A DNA stretch of 64,000 nucleotides, taken from assembly GCA_943704425.1 (NCBI GenBank), contig CALSCP010002159.1, forward strand, positions 32,222 to 96,221, read 5' to 3'. Under the pieces are notes generated by a model. That model was not told where the DNA came from, made no database searches, and saw only the letters and a list, made by a program, of their open reading frames with translations. Numbering within the stretch: position 1 is the first letter of the stretch; every line of letters begins with the position of its first letter. The DNA is from Ministeria vibrans ATCC 50519. Lineage: Eukaryota > Opisthokonta > Filasterea. The translations under genes were made by a program, and so were the position numbers. Of this stretch, positions 22,918 through 33,207 are shown in pieces.

Positions 22918-23943
22918 ATGGATTCCGCACTCAAACCCACACTTGAAGATGTCACGACGCTCCTCGCGAACGGTACGACCCTTTTTTGCAACTGAAGAAC
23001 TGTACACCCAATCAAGCACTGACACTGCTCTATATGTCTCTCCCCCCCCCGTTAGGCAATTGCGTTCCCGTGTTCAGCACCATCTTCCTTGACCTTCTTA
23101 CGCCCGTCAGTGCGTACCTGAAACTGGCACAAAACGAACCGTACTCGTTCCTCTTTGAGTCGGTTGCGTCCGGCGAAAAGCTCGGGCGATTCTCGTTCCT
23201 GGGCATTACGGACGAGACACTGCGCGTCGGCGACAACGAGCAGCACACGGGCGATCCGCTTGTCTACATTGAAGAGTACGTCTCGCGCGTGCGCTATGTG
23301 CGCGTTGAAGGATTGCCCGACTTTACCGGAGGTGCCGTGGGGTTCATTGCGTACGACGCAGTGCGTCATTTTGAGCCACACTGTGCGCGTCGAGAGCGCC
23401 TCGACGACTCGATGGAGTTCCTTCCCGAGGCCATGTTTCTCTTCTGCGATTCGCTCGTGGTCTTTGACCATCTCCACCACGTTGCCAAAGTCGTCGCGCA
23501 CGTGCGACTTGATGGCGCCGGGCCCTTTGCCTCTGACGCAGTTGCCCAGGCGTACGCGCATGCCGCCGAGCGCATTGAAAGCCTCACGCAGCGACTGGAG
23601 AGCGCCGCGCCGGTCCCTCTGCCGCCTCAGGGGCCAATTACGCTGGGCCGTGAGTACACCAGCAACATTGGCGCGGAGGGCTACAAGCAGTTTGTGCGAA
23701 CACTCAAGGAGCACATTGTTGCAGGGGACATCATCCAGGCGGTACCGAGCCAGCGCGTGCGCCGCCCCACCGACCTGCACCCATTCAACATGTACCGCCA
23801 CCTGCGTTCCATTAATCCTTCTCCCTACATGTTCTACGTCCACATGGGCGACTTCCAGCTCATCGGCGCCTCCCCAGAGTGTCTCGCTAAAGTTGTCGAC
23901 GGCAAAGTCACGACCTTTCCCATTGCCGGCACGCGCAAGCGAG
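22918..23943 (+). CDS. trpE: Anthranilate synthase component I, N-terminal part only
   Basis: The enzyme converts chorismate and glutamine-derived ammonia to anthranilate, the first step of tryptophan synthesis. Exons 22918-22972 and 23056-23943 encode 314 residues in frame. Conserved features are GNCVPVFSTIFLDLLTPVSA (tryptophan-binding N-terminal domain), SFLFESVASGEKLGRFSFLG, FTGGAVGFIAYDAVRHFE and, at the start of the chorismate-binding domain, DIIQAVPSQR, the SPYMFYVHMGDFQLIGASPE block and TFPIAGTRKR. The family continues for about 150 residues with the catalytic AEHxMLVDLxRND region. Here the reading stops at a normal donor (23944, GTACGG) followed by a long (GT)n array. The next exon belongs to TBCE, so as it stands the gene cannot make an active enzyme. 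Confidence 0.92.
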
Positions 23944-23967
23944 GTACGGTCATCTATAGTACAATTA

Positions 23968-23973
<6 letters not shown>

Positions 23974-24055
<82 letters not shown>
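23974..24055. repeat. (GT)n microsatellite at the TrpE/TBCE junction
   Basis: About 41 uninterrupted GT units lie between a TrpE donor and a TBCE acceptor. Two unrelated genes, each missing half its length, meet here. Confidence 0.97.
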
Positions 24056-24059
<4 letters not shown>

Positions 24060-24070
24060 CGTCTGTGTAG

Positions 24071-24885
24071 CCTCACTCAGTTGATTCTGACGGGCAATGG
24101 AATCGCTTCTCTTTCCTTTCCCACCGACTTCCCCGAAATTACTTCGCTCACTCTCACGCGCAACCAACTCTCCTCTGTACGTGACGTGGAGAGGATAAAG
24201 CGAGCGCGCGCCACGTGTTTTTAACATACGATTGTTTTGATTAGTGGTCGGATGTGAATGCACTCTGCGCATTGCCAAAACTGACACGATTGCGAATGAG
24301 TGACAATCCCATCCTGCAAAGTAAAAACGTCAAACTACCCTACGCAATGTTTTATGAATGGTTTGTGTGATAGGTGGCCGACCTGAGGACATTCGAGAGG
24401 AAGTGATTGCGCGTGTGGGGACACTGACTGTGTTGAATGGAACGACAATTACGGAGCGGGAACGAAGAGACTCTGAAATGGACTATTTGGCGCGACGGTA
24501 TTGGGAAGGGAGTACAATGAGTGAAGAAGAGCGACGCAAGGCACACCCACGGATGGATGAGCTTGTGCGGGCGCATGGGGAGCCGGTGGGGCGTGGTGGC
24601 GGTGGCGGTGGTGTTGGAGGTGATGGGGGTGAGAGCAGTGCGTTGAAAGGGCGGTTGATACCTGTGGTGGTACGCTGTGCGGGCACTGCAGACCGACTTA
24701 AGAAGCTCCCGCGCACACTGACGGTCGGGCGATTGAGGGCAATGGTACAGCGGCTGGTCAATGCGAAGAATGGCAGTGGTGGGATTGTGATGCGTGTGGG
24801 GCAGGTCGTTCTGGATGATGATCTGCGAGACTTGTCGTTCTACTCCATTGAGGACAATGACATTCTTCAAGTGGACATATTGTAA
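24071..24885 (+). CDS. TBCE: Tubulin-folding cofactor E, C-terminal part (LRR end and ubiquitin-like domain)
   Basis: TBCE works with TBCB, TBCC and TBCD to assemble and dissociate alpha/beta-tubulin dimers. Exons 24071-24176, 24245-24320 and 24374-24885 join in frame. They encode the last leucine-rich repeats (LTQLILTGNGIASLSF, TSLTLTRNQLSS, LTRLRMSDNPIL), the capping segment with VGTLTVLNGTTITERERRDSE typical of TBCE, a Gly-rich linker and a ubiquitin-like domain (LTVGRLRAMVQRLV, then FYSIEDNDILQVDIL at the end). The N-terminal CAP-Gly domain and first repeats, about 250-300 residues, are absent. The reading phase of the first exon here does not match the TrpE donor, so a spliced fusion would stop after four codons. 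It converges with STE24, 63 bp away. Confidence 0.88.
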
Positions 24886-24948
24886 AACATGAATAATAAG
24901 AACAATAAAAATAATTATCAACCATCACAAGTGTACAATGCACAATAA

Positions 24949-26460
24949 TTAGTGCGTCTTTTTGGAGTCGATGGGCTCCATAGCGGCAATACGCTCGACG
25001 AGAGTCGGATGGCTGAAGTGGTATGCAGCGTAGAGTGGATCAGGATCCATGGTGGACAGATTAGACTTTTGGAGTTTGATGAGAGCAGCGGTGAGAGGAA
25101 CGCGACGACCGAGATCCGCGGCGTACGCATCGGCCTGAAACTCAAAGGCACGCGTGAGGCGCGTGATAAGGAGGCCCAGCACATGTGAGAGGGGCGAGAG
25201 GACAAGCTGAAGGATGAGGATAAGGGCAAGCAGGACGGGTGCGTGCGGGGTCGTGGGCACGCCAAAGGACGAGTAAAGCGACGCGTTGTGTTGGAGTTGT
25301 GCAAAGATGTAAAAGTAGGCGAGCTGCAAAAATGAAAAATTGAGAAAACAGAGAGGTAAATGAAAAGTCGTGTGCATGCTAAACTGTGTGAGGGTCCTTA
25401 CCCAAACAAATTGCTGAAGAAGGAACATTTTGCGGGTGTGCGAGAGAGCCCAGTGGCCAAACTCGTGGGCAAGAACGGCAACGACCTCTTCGTCAGAGCA
25501 GCGCGTCTGTTCGGCGTCGGAGGTGTCTGCGAGGGAGGCGTCGATAGCCTCGCTCGCGTCCGGGTGGGCTTCTTTGAGGGCGGCCAGGACGGAGGGGCGC
25601 AGGAGCGTGTCAAAGAGCACAATACGCTTGGCCTTGCCAAAGCCGTAGAGGTAGGCGTTGGAGTGTGAGGAGCGTCGGGAAGCCAGCACGACGTAGAGGG
25701 CGCGCAAGGGAAACGAGACGGACGCCGCCAACTGTTCAATGGCGGCGCGCAGTGGTGAGGGAGGCATGTCAACGTAGCGGTCAAAGAGAGGCGCGATGAG
25801 GTTGGGGTACACAATGAGCATGAAGAGGGAGAAGAGCATGACGAACAGCCACAGGTAGAGCGCAAAGTAGTCGCCGCCCCACAACACAATGGAGATGAGT
25901 GCAGCAATCAGAGGAAAGCCGATGAGGACGGTGAGGAGCCAGGAGAGGAGGGTGTCGCGCACAAACAGGGCGAGGGTCATTTTGTTGAACCCATGGCGTG
26001 CCTCGAGCACAAAGGTGGAGTACAGACTGAAGGGAGCGCCTGTCACCGTTGAGAAGACGGTCGTGGCGGCGAGAAAGACGCAGCTGACGGCGATTTCGCG
26101 AGACGGATAGGCGTAATGGTCGTCCACTAGGTCGTTGGACCACGACCAGAGCAAGGGGATGGCGCCGTACACGAGAAGGGCGGTCGTCTCGATCGTCGAG
26201 TACAGTTGACGAATGATGCCAAAGCGAAGTTTGTCGCCGCTGTAAGCCTAAATGGACAACGAGAGGTAGAGGTGAACAGACACACACACACATATATATA
26301 CACCTACCTGGGCCTTGCGGAAGGTCTCCTGGTCGACGATGCCGGTGAGGGCGGTAGTGACCGTTTGACGTCGACAACGTCGCAGCTGACGGAAATCGAG
26401 GTAGGCCTCGAAGAGGTAGACGAGCCACTGGAAGGCAATGATGAGCTCGAGCCACATCAT
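24949..26460 (-). CDS. STE24: CAAX prenyl protease 1 (STE24/ZMPSTE24)
   Basis: Zinc metalloprotease of the ER and inner nuclear membrane that trims prenylated CAAX proteins. Minus-strand exons 26308-26460, 25402-26247 and 24949-25323 give 457 residues, the usual family length. It has about seven hydrophobic spans. The catalytic HEFGHW lies near residue 320 (HExxH), followed after two more spans by FEFQADAYAADLG, whose glutamate is the third zinc ligand. Other family blocks are VLEARHGFNKMTLALF and LFMLIVYPNLIAPLFDRY. The start is the first of two tandem ATG codons. The first intron contains CA and TA repeats. A lamin- or mating-factor-type substrate cannot be inferred from context. Confidence 0.95.
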
Positions 26461-26555
26461 GAGGCAATACCAACTAACTAAATTTGTTATTATTTTGATT
26501 TGAATTAATCACAATGATGATTATTGATTAATTATTACGTCTCTTAGGTTATATC

Positions 26556-27252
26556 TTAATTTGATACAGAACAATACACTTGCTTCCCAGCCGCAAAAGT
26601 CGCTCTGACATTCAAATCGTCGTCCACAAGCACAAAATCCGCATGAGAGCCATCGAGAAGTGCGCCACGCTCAGGAAACACACCCAAGACGCGCGCAGGA
26701 TGCACCGACGCACACACGAGTGCCTCGGCTGTCGAACATGATGCGTACAGTCGCAGCTTTCGCACACACTCAATCATGGTCGCAATGCTAAGAGTAACAA
26801 TGCAACAACAACAACAACAACAACACGCGTGATCAATGATGACCTTTTTGGTTCCTGTGTTACCTTCCGGCGAGCGTTCCGTTATGACTCAGAGTCGCTT
26901 TGTGCGTCTCAGTGTCGATTTCAATTTCCATTTCGCCCAATTTGTACGAGCCACTCGACAGCCCCATTGCGCAAATGGCATCAGTAATCAATACACACCC
27001 TAGAAATGGAAAACAATGAAAAAAAAACAGTGGTGGAGAGGCAGACAGATATAGACAGACAGAGACAGACAGACAGAAACAGACAGACAGAAACAGACAG
27101 ACAGAAACAGACAGACAGAGACAGACAGACAGACAGACAGAGACAGACATACAGAAACAGACAGACAGAGACAGACATACAGAAACAGACAGACAGAGAC
27201 AAACAGAGACAAACAGAGACAGACAGAGACAGACAAACAGAGAGAGAGAGAC

Positions 27253-27334
<82 letters not shown>

Positions 27335-28614
27335 AGGGAGAGAGAGATAAACGAGACAGACAGAGGCAAGGGAACGAAGGAAGATAGAAATGTTACCCTC
27401 TGAGTTTGTTCTGTATGCAATTTTGACTGCGGCGGGGTGTGTGTGGACGCCATCGACGATGATAGAGTAGTGAACTGCACGGTCGGCAGGCGCAAGCAAT
27501 CCAATGAGACCCGGGTCACGATGGTGAAACTGGAAAGAGAGAGACAAATAAAACAAACGTTTTTTAAAAAAAAACACGAGCCACCATGAGATACGCTTCT
27601 TTTTCTCCCCTTGGTCCTTACTGGAAGCATTGCGTTAAAAAGATGTGTGATGTAGCGACAGCCAACGTTCCAGGCGGCCTCCGCTTCGTGCACATGCGCA
27701 TTGGAATGCCCTGCGGACACCACAATGCCTGACGCACACAGTGCTGGAATGGTCGCCAGGGCGCCACTCAGCTCAGGCGCAATCGTCATGATCTAATTCT
27801 CAATGTTAGTAACACGGGCGCATCAACATGTTCGTACTTTAACGTTTTCCAGGTCGTTGCCCAAGACGTCTCGGACTGTGTCCATGCCGCCCTCGAGTGA
27901 TTTTCGCATGTACGCTTCCTTGTGCGCCCCTTTGACTGCAATGAAAGGCCCTTCGATGTGTGCTCCTGTACCAAAAAGAGGAAAGGCATAAGGCACGTGG
28001 TATAGATGGGCGTGCAATCGACGTGCACGACTCGCTGACCTAACGTGGCGGCGCCTTCGTCGGTTGCCGGCAGCAACGCAAGAGACGGAATAACCTGCGA
28101 TCACAAAGCAAGTCGAACGTGTGCCGTGGGATTGTCTGCATCTCACCTTGCGATAGACCTCAGGCGTGCTCGTCACCATCGTCGGACAGAAGCTCGTGAC
28201 GCCGTGCGAGTAGAGCAGTTTTCCGACCTTGCGCAGTCCCTGATGAACTTGTCGCTCGTCGGCAGGCGTCGAGAAGTCCACGCCCACCGCCCCGTTGATT
28301 TGCACGTCGATGAAGCCCGGACAGAGGATCAAGCCTTCGCAGTCAACGCGTACGTCGGGCTAGGCACGTCGGATGGCGCACAGGAGAGTCGGATGAAGTC
28401 GTGATTGTGATTTTTGCAGTACCATCCGTTTCTCCGTGTAGAACAACTGCCGTGCGTCGACGACTCGCCCGTTTCGCATAAAAAGGTCTTCTCGAACAAA
28501 CTCGTGAGGAGGCGTGACGGTCCGAAGAAGACGACAGTTTCGCAGTTGGACGACCGACTGCTCGTCAAGTTGGGCCAGCAGTGCCTTGGCCTCGTGCCAC
28601 ACAACGCTCGCCAT
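26556..28614 (-). CDS. AMDHD2: N-acetylglucosamine-6-phosphate deacetylase (NagA/AMDHD2)
   Basis: The enzyme hydrolyses GlcNAc-6-phosphate to glucosamine-6-phosphate and acetate in amino-sugar recycling. Eight minus-strand exons (28423-28614, 28147-28359, 28040-28094, 27838-27965, 27622-27792, 27397-27529, 26864-26999, 26556-26787) join in frame to 419 residues, the usual length. Motifs in order: [50 protein letters not shown] (metal-binding Glu), [25 protein letters not shown] (His), [20 protein letters not shown] and [11 protein letters not shown] with the catalytic Asp. The sixth intron holds a 300-bp (CAGA)n/(GA)n array, yet the coding sequence is continuous across it, a useful contrast to eL42 and TrpE. 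Divergent from the HPP gene. Confidence 0.96.
27033..27345. repeat. (CAGA)n and (GA)n array in a NagA intron
   Basis: About 150 bp of CAGACAGA-type repeats with AAACAGAC variants is followed by about 80 bp of pure GA. The array lies within intron 27000-27396 and the host gene is intact on both sides. Confidence 0.95.
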
Positions 28615-28634
28615 GCTGAAGATAAGGAAAGATG

Positions 28635-28644
28635 AGTGATCACT
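28635..28644. promoter_or_regulatory. AGTGATCACT palindrome upstream of NagA
   Basis: A perfect 10-bp palindrome containing GATCACT lies 21-30 bp upstream of the NagA ATG, in the region shared with the divergent HPP gene. Its function is inferred only from recurrence near other starts. Confidence 0.3.
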
Positions 28645-28770
28645 GCTCAGTGAAGAATGAAGCACTTTGACTAGTGGTGTGTTCACTATTCAGTTGATGG
28701 GATCTGGGATTCCTAATTCGATCTGTGCGATATTTTAATTTTTAATAATTTAGAATAGAACGTTGTATTG

Positions 28771-29543
28771 ATGCTCTCAGTATTGCCCAGAAGCCCCCAA
28801 TGGGTTGTGCCTTGGGTGGCGGGCCAGCTGCGAGCGCGCAGACGAACAGGAAAGGCCAAGACGGCTCCCGTGAGCAAACGTCACACCGCGTCGAAAATCG
28901 CACCTCTCGCGCCTCTCCCCGGCACGTCCGACGTCATGTGTCGTCTCAAACAACACATGGAGGCGTCGGAGAAGCCGGTCGCGCTCGAGAACAGCCGTCC
29001 GCCGACTCGTACGGTGTTGTGGTCGGGCGTCGCCTGTTTTGCGTCGATGAGTGCGCTCAGCCTGGCCTTCCACTCGCTGCCCGAGTCCGAAGCACTCATC
29101 ATGCTGGGTTCAATGGGCGCCTCGGCTGCGCTGATTGGCGCCGCGCCGTCGGTACGCACAATTGGAACACATAAGTTCGCTCAAAAAGTCCCTTTGTTGT
29201 GTTACAGTTGGACGTCTCACAGCCACGCAATGTGATCGCTGGGCACACCATGAGTACGCTCATTGGTCTGGGGTGGCATGCCATTCTGACGGAGCCACTC
29301 CAGAACTGGTGCATTGCCGGTCCCATTGCCGTGTCCACCGCCACTGTGGCTATGCTGCTCACGCGCACCATGCACCCTCCGGCGGGCGGCACAGCCCTTA
29401 TGGCCGCCATGGGCACCACCCAGTTGCAGCACCTCGGCGCGGCATGTCTAATGCCGGTGGTTGCGTCGTCGGTGTGTCTTGTTCTGGCCGGCACCGCAGT
29501 GAATCGGTCGCTGGGTCGGAGGTATCCCAAGTATTGGTGGTAG
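28771..29543 (+). CDS. HPP-family integral membrane protein
   Basis: HPP proteins are small four-helix membrane proteins; some plastid and cyanobacterial members carry nitrite. Exons 28771-29151 and 29208-29543 give 238 residues. After a basic Ser/Ala-rich N-terminus of about 75 residues, hydrophobic spans follow: VLWSGVACFASMSALSLAF, LIMLGSMGASAALIGAAPS, AGPIAVSTATVAMLLT and GAACLMPVVASSVCLVLAG. The signature HPPAGGTALMAA is intact, as are the QPRNVIAGHTMSTLIG block and the ending YPKYWW. The start at 28771 is the first ATG. The basic N-terminus could be an organelle-targeting signal, but this is only inference. The substrate is unknown. Confidence 0.9.
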
Positions 29544-29751
29544 GGTGAGACGGAAGAATTGCCACAGCAGACATATGTAATCATTTCCATGAATGCACAT
29601 TGTACACATATTACGGAGTACTCAGTAGAGACTAATGACTGCTGGCCAGTGAGCAGTCACTAGTCAGTAAAGACGGTGATGATAGACTGATGGTGAGTAG
29701 TGATTGTGAGAAATGTGCAAAGCGTGAGATTTATTCGTAGCGATTACAGGC

Positions 29752-29765
29752 GATCACTGATCACT
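29752..29765. promoter_or_regulatory. Tandem GATCACT motif upstream of the DUF899 gene
   Basis: Two directly repeated GATCACT words lie 32-45 bp before the ATG at 29797. They match the motif seen upstream of NagA, DET1 and the GST gene. Confidence 0.3.
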
Positions 29766-29796
29766 CTCGACACTCTGTTTGACTACTCTATTAACT

Positions 29797-30592
29797 ATGT
29801 CTGACTATACTACTCTTCGCGCCGAGTTGTTGACGGCCGAGCGCGCTCACTTGCAGGAGAGCGAGCGACTTGCCGCTCTGCGTCGGAAGCTTCCTTTGCA
29901 GAAAACCAAACGCGAATACACGGTACCATGTGTGTATGTGTGCGTGCGGGCATGTGCCTATCACTCCCATGGTCTCTGATTCACCCTTTCAATGGTTGAG
30001 AGGTGCGCAATCGGTCGATTGCCGCAATTGTGAAATGGTGTTTGCTTTGCTTGTTTTGTTTTTGTTTTTGTTGTCTCCACATTCACATCATTCACGGTGC
30101 TGTTTGTCTGTACGCACGGAATCACACGTGGAAAATCAACCCCCATTACTCATTAGTTCAAGAACGAGGCGGGGGAATCGGTGGAGTTGGCCGGACTGTT
30201 TCTGGACACAACGAAACCACTGATCGTCATCCACAACATGGGCAAATGCCCCCTGTGTGCGATGTGGGCGGACACGTACGCCAACGACGGTCGAAAGAGC
30301 CCGCTTATCCACTTCTTATCCACGCAGGTACAACGCTGCGGTTGCCCACCTGCTTCCGTCGGCGAATGTCGCTCTGACAAGTGAGACGGAGATGGCGTCG
30401 CTGCAAGAGCTCAAGCGCACGCGCGGCTGGACCAATCTGCGCCTGCACGAGTGTGTTGGCAAGGACTTTAACTCGGATATGGGTATACAGTTTCCGTCTA
30501 ACGAGCAGGGACCAGGCATTAGTGTGTTTGTCCTGGTCAACGGCAAAGGTGAGAACACCCTCCCACACACACACACACACACATACACACAT

Positions 30593-30629
<37 letters not shown>

Positions 30630-30633
30630 GACA

Positions 30634-30669
<36 letters not shown>

Positions 30670-30943
30670 CCTCACTTTCGTTTTTCTTCTTCCTCCGTCA
30701 GTGCATCACCACTACTCAACCGTGCTGTTTGGTCAGTGTCAGCCCGTCGACGAGAATCCCGTCGGTCCTGGTCGGGGTATTGACCCTTATTCGCCAGGTC
30801 AGCACTCCCGCCTCCCTTCTTTTTATTCTGTTCGGCTCATACTTGCCTCCTTTCTCTTTCTCTGCGTTGTAGTGTGGCAACTGTTGGACCTTCTTCCAAA
30901 GGGACGTGGGGAGTTTGATCCGAAATTTTCCTATGACGCATAA
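29797..30943 (+). CDS. DUF899 / thioredoxin-like-fold protein
   Basis: Five exons (29797-29922, 30157-30275, 30328-30548, 30702-30797, 30873-30943) join in frame to 210 residues. An N-terminal helix ([20 protein letters not shown]) precedes [20 protein letters not shown] and then [20 protein letters not shown], which matches the DUF899 core where a CPxC-type motif sits at the thioredoxin active-site position. Later family blocks are [33 protein letters not shown] and [11 protein letters not shown]. Members are widespread in bacteria and scattered in eukaryotes, and their function is not established; peroxiredoxin-like chemistry is only suggested by the fold. The second intron is just 52 nt. 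The third contains a (CA)n array. The stop lies 32 bp from the HDAC stop on the other strand. Confidence 0.82.
30565..30667. repeat. (CA)n intronic microsatellite
   Basis: CA repeats with CAGA interruptions lie in the third intron of the DUF899 gene. The coding sequence continues correctly on both sides. Confidence 0.95.
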
Positions 30944-30975
30944 ACAATTAATACACATAACGTTTTTATTTTCAA

Positions 30976-33075
30976 TCATTTGTTTTGCTCCTCCTGCTGC
31001 TGCTGGGGCTGTTGACGTCGCTGAGCTCGAGTGAGTGGTACAGTGGAAGAGGGAGGAGAGTCGGCGAGAAGAGCAATGACAGCAGAGCGGAGGAGAGGCG
31101 GGGTAAAGAGGGAGGAGGGGAGGGCGAAGGAGTGGGAGGGAGGAAGGACAGGCAGGGAGGGGTGGAAGGGGCGGTGGAGGCAGAGCAGGCGGGCAAAAAG
31201 GGCACGGCACGACGGGAGGATGCGACCGGGAGACTGCGGGTAGTTAAGCAGAGCAGAGGGCATGGGGGGCGGTGGAGGGGCGTCCACCATGAGCTGCCGT
31301 AGACATGCTGTAGCGCATGCGGCCACCACAGGGGCGTTGTAGCCGCCCTCAAGCGCAAGCACAACGCGTGAGTGCACGTGCGTCACCAGCGCATGCGTTA
31401 GGTGTGCATATCCCTCGGGCGTCACTCGGTACCCGCCCAGCTGGTCCCCGTGCGCCGCATCATACCCCGCACTCACAAACACCATGTCTGGCCCAAATCC
31501 CCGTGCAATAGGCACAACCACATGGGCCATGCAACTCGCATACTCTGCATCGCTCATCCCCTTGCTTCCGTAAAACGGCACATTCACAATGTTCCCCCAA
31601 GCGCCCGTCTCCTCCGCAAATCCCGTAAACGGATAAAACTTCCCTTTGTCTCCTCGGTGCAACGACACAAATAAAATCCGCTTGTCGCTCTCGACCAGTT
31701 CCTGCGTTCCATTTCCATGGTGTACATCCTGCCAAAAAAAAANNNNNNNNNNAAAAAAAAAAAGAGCGCAATAATTGTTATTATTATTATTGTTGTTGTT
31801 ATATAATTAATTAGTTTTCTCTGAAACGTGTACCCAATCAAGAACGAGCACACGCTGAATGTGCGGCAGAGTAAGCGCGTGTCGTGCAGCTACCACAACA
31901 TTGTTCGCGTAACAGAACCCCTATGATACAATCACATTAAAATATTTTGACGCAAAGTGAAATTGGCGTACCTGAGAGCGATTACTGATAGCATGGTGGC
32001 CGGGAGGACGAACAAAAGCCATACCGTTGCGGAGTACGCCACGCGCGACTGCGTCGGTGAGGGCGAGGAGAGAGCCGGCAGCGCGCACGGTGCTCTGCTG
32101 AGTGGCGCCAAAGGTAAAAGGCGCATCTTCAATGGTGTTGTCAATGTGGCCGCGGCAGCCGCAGCGAAAGGTACGCAGGTGTGTGCTTGCACTGGGTGCG
32201 GTTGCGGCTGTGCATAGAAGATATTGGTCGACATAGTCTTCGGTGTGGGCCGCGCACAGTTCGGCACGAGTGGCGTCGCGGGGGAGACATATTTCGCAGC
32301 GGTCAAGGAGCCCTTGTGTGTCCACAAGGGAAACAGTTTCGCGTACGCGCTGTGGCAGCTCGGGGTGCAATCCTAGGTTGGTACACTCGCGAGAAGGGCC
32401 GTGAAGCAGCGTGACTGGGTCGAAGATGACGCCTGTGCGCTCGTGACGGGGAAGCTTGAGGTGGAGTTCACACGCAAAGGGACACACTGCCGTGTCCGAG
32501 TGGGCAGTCAGTGCCGAGGCACTAAAGAATTCGTCGAGGCGCGACACATCCGCGTCGAAATGCACCAGATAGCGGATGTCCTTTGGCGTCGTGCGGACAT
32601 GTCGACGCACAAAGCCACGGTGTGTGTTTGACACGAGCACCCGCTGACCCACCTGGAACAGCGGCGGGCATTCGTCCAGATGCGCCTCTTCTAGACAGCT
32701 TGTCAGATCGGCAATGGAGGACTTCTCGTCGAGCGCAGCAGCTTCAAAACGACTCGTCAGCGCATCGACAAGATTTGAATTTGTGGTCTTGTCAGACAGT
32801 GGCATAGTCATGCGGGCAGTGTGCCACACTTCAGTGGCCGGTGGCATTGGTGATGTGGGTGCCGTGACGGCCGTGCCTTGCTCGTCGTCGTCGTCGTCGT
32901 CGTCGCTTTCCGACAAGACGTGATCGTGATCGTGTCTGTATTTCAAATTCGCAATGGGCGCCTGTGTGTTTCGCCAGGTGCCATTCTCATCACGCTTCAG
33001 TGTAAGCATGAGGGAGGCAACATCGTGCGTGTTGTGGACAGTGTCAGCGTCCGTTAAGGAGTCGGGCAGAGACAT
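30976..33075 (-). CDS. Class II histone deacetylase with N-terminal chromo-barrel/Tudor-like domain
   Basis: Zinc-dependent lysine deacetylase of the HDA1/HDAC6-10 type. Minus-strand exons 31972-33075, 31834-31920 and 30976-31728 give 647 residues. Residues ~215-560 form the catalytic domain: RTGVIFDPVTLLH, FVRPPGHHA, GFCYANNVVVAARHAL, VLVLDWDVHHGNGTQEL (Asp-His zinc ligands), FVSAGYDAAHGDQLGGY (Asp ligand) and ALEGGYN. Before it, residues ~139-195 (FQVGQRVLVSN, then YLVHFDADVSRLDEFF) resemble a chromo-barrel or Tudor-knot module, which reads chromatin marks in other proteins. Acidic low-complexity sequence precedes that. The C-terminus is Pro/Leu-rich and ends in a Gln-rich stretch. The second intron contains an assembly gap in a homopolymer tract, but splice sites on both sides are intact. 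Confidence 0.93.
31743..31752. other. Assembly gap (10 N) in a poly-A/T tract
   Basis: Ten undetermined bases are flanked by A runs on both sides, inside the second intron of the HDAC gene. The true size is unknown. This shows that the assembly breaks at simple sequence. Confidence 0.99.
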
Positions 33076-33144
33076 GCGCGTAAATAAAAAGAAAGTTTGA
33101 ATATTGTATATTTATTTGTATTTGAACTTGAGTCAAGCGAGCAA

Positions 33145-33151
33145 GATCACT
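33145..33151. promoter_or_regulatory. GATCACT motif between divergent HDAC and GST genes
   Basis: The heptamer lies 57 bp before the GST ATG and 70 bp from the HDAC ATG, in a 132-bp divergent promoter region. Its role is inferred from recurrence. Confidence 0.25.
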
Positions 33152-33207
33152 CAACTGCTCACATTTTTTTATCCAGTCTTGCAGCCTCTTTTGTCTTGTC
33201 CACTACC

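Noticed and set aside
22918..24224. A single TrpE-LRR fusion protein reading through the GT array
   Set aside because: Read-through without splicing needs a long Cys-Val run and ignores good splice sites. The spliced form frameshifts to a stop. Both partners are incomplete.
26981..27789. Long minus frames with Leu-Ser/Cys-Leu runs
   Set aside because: They are formed by the (CAGA)n/(GA)n array inside a NagA intron. NagA exons on both sides splice in frame.
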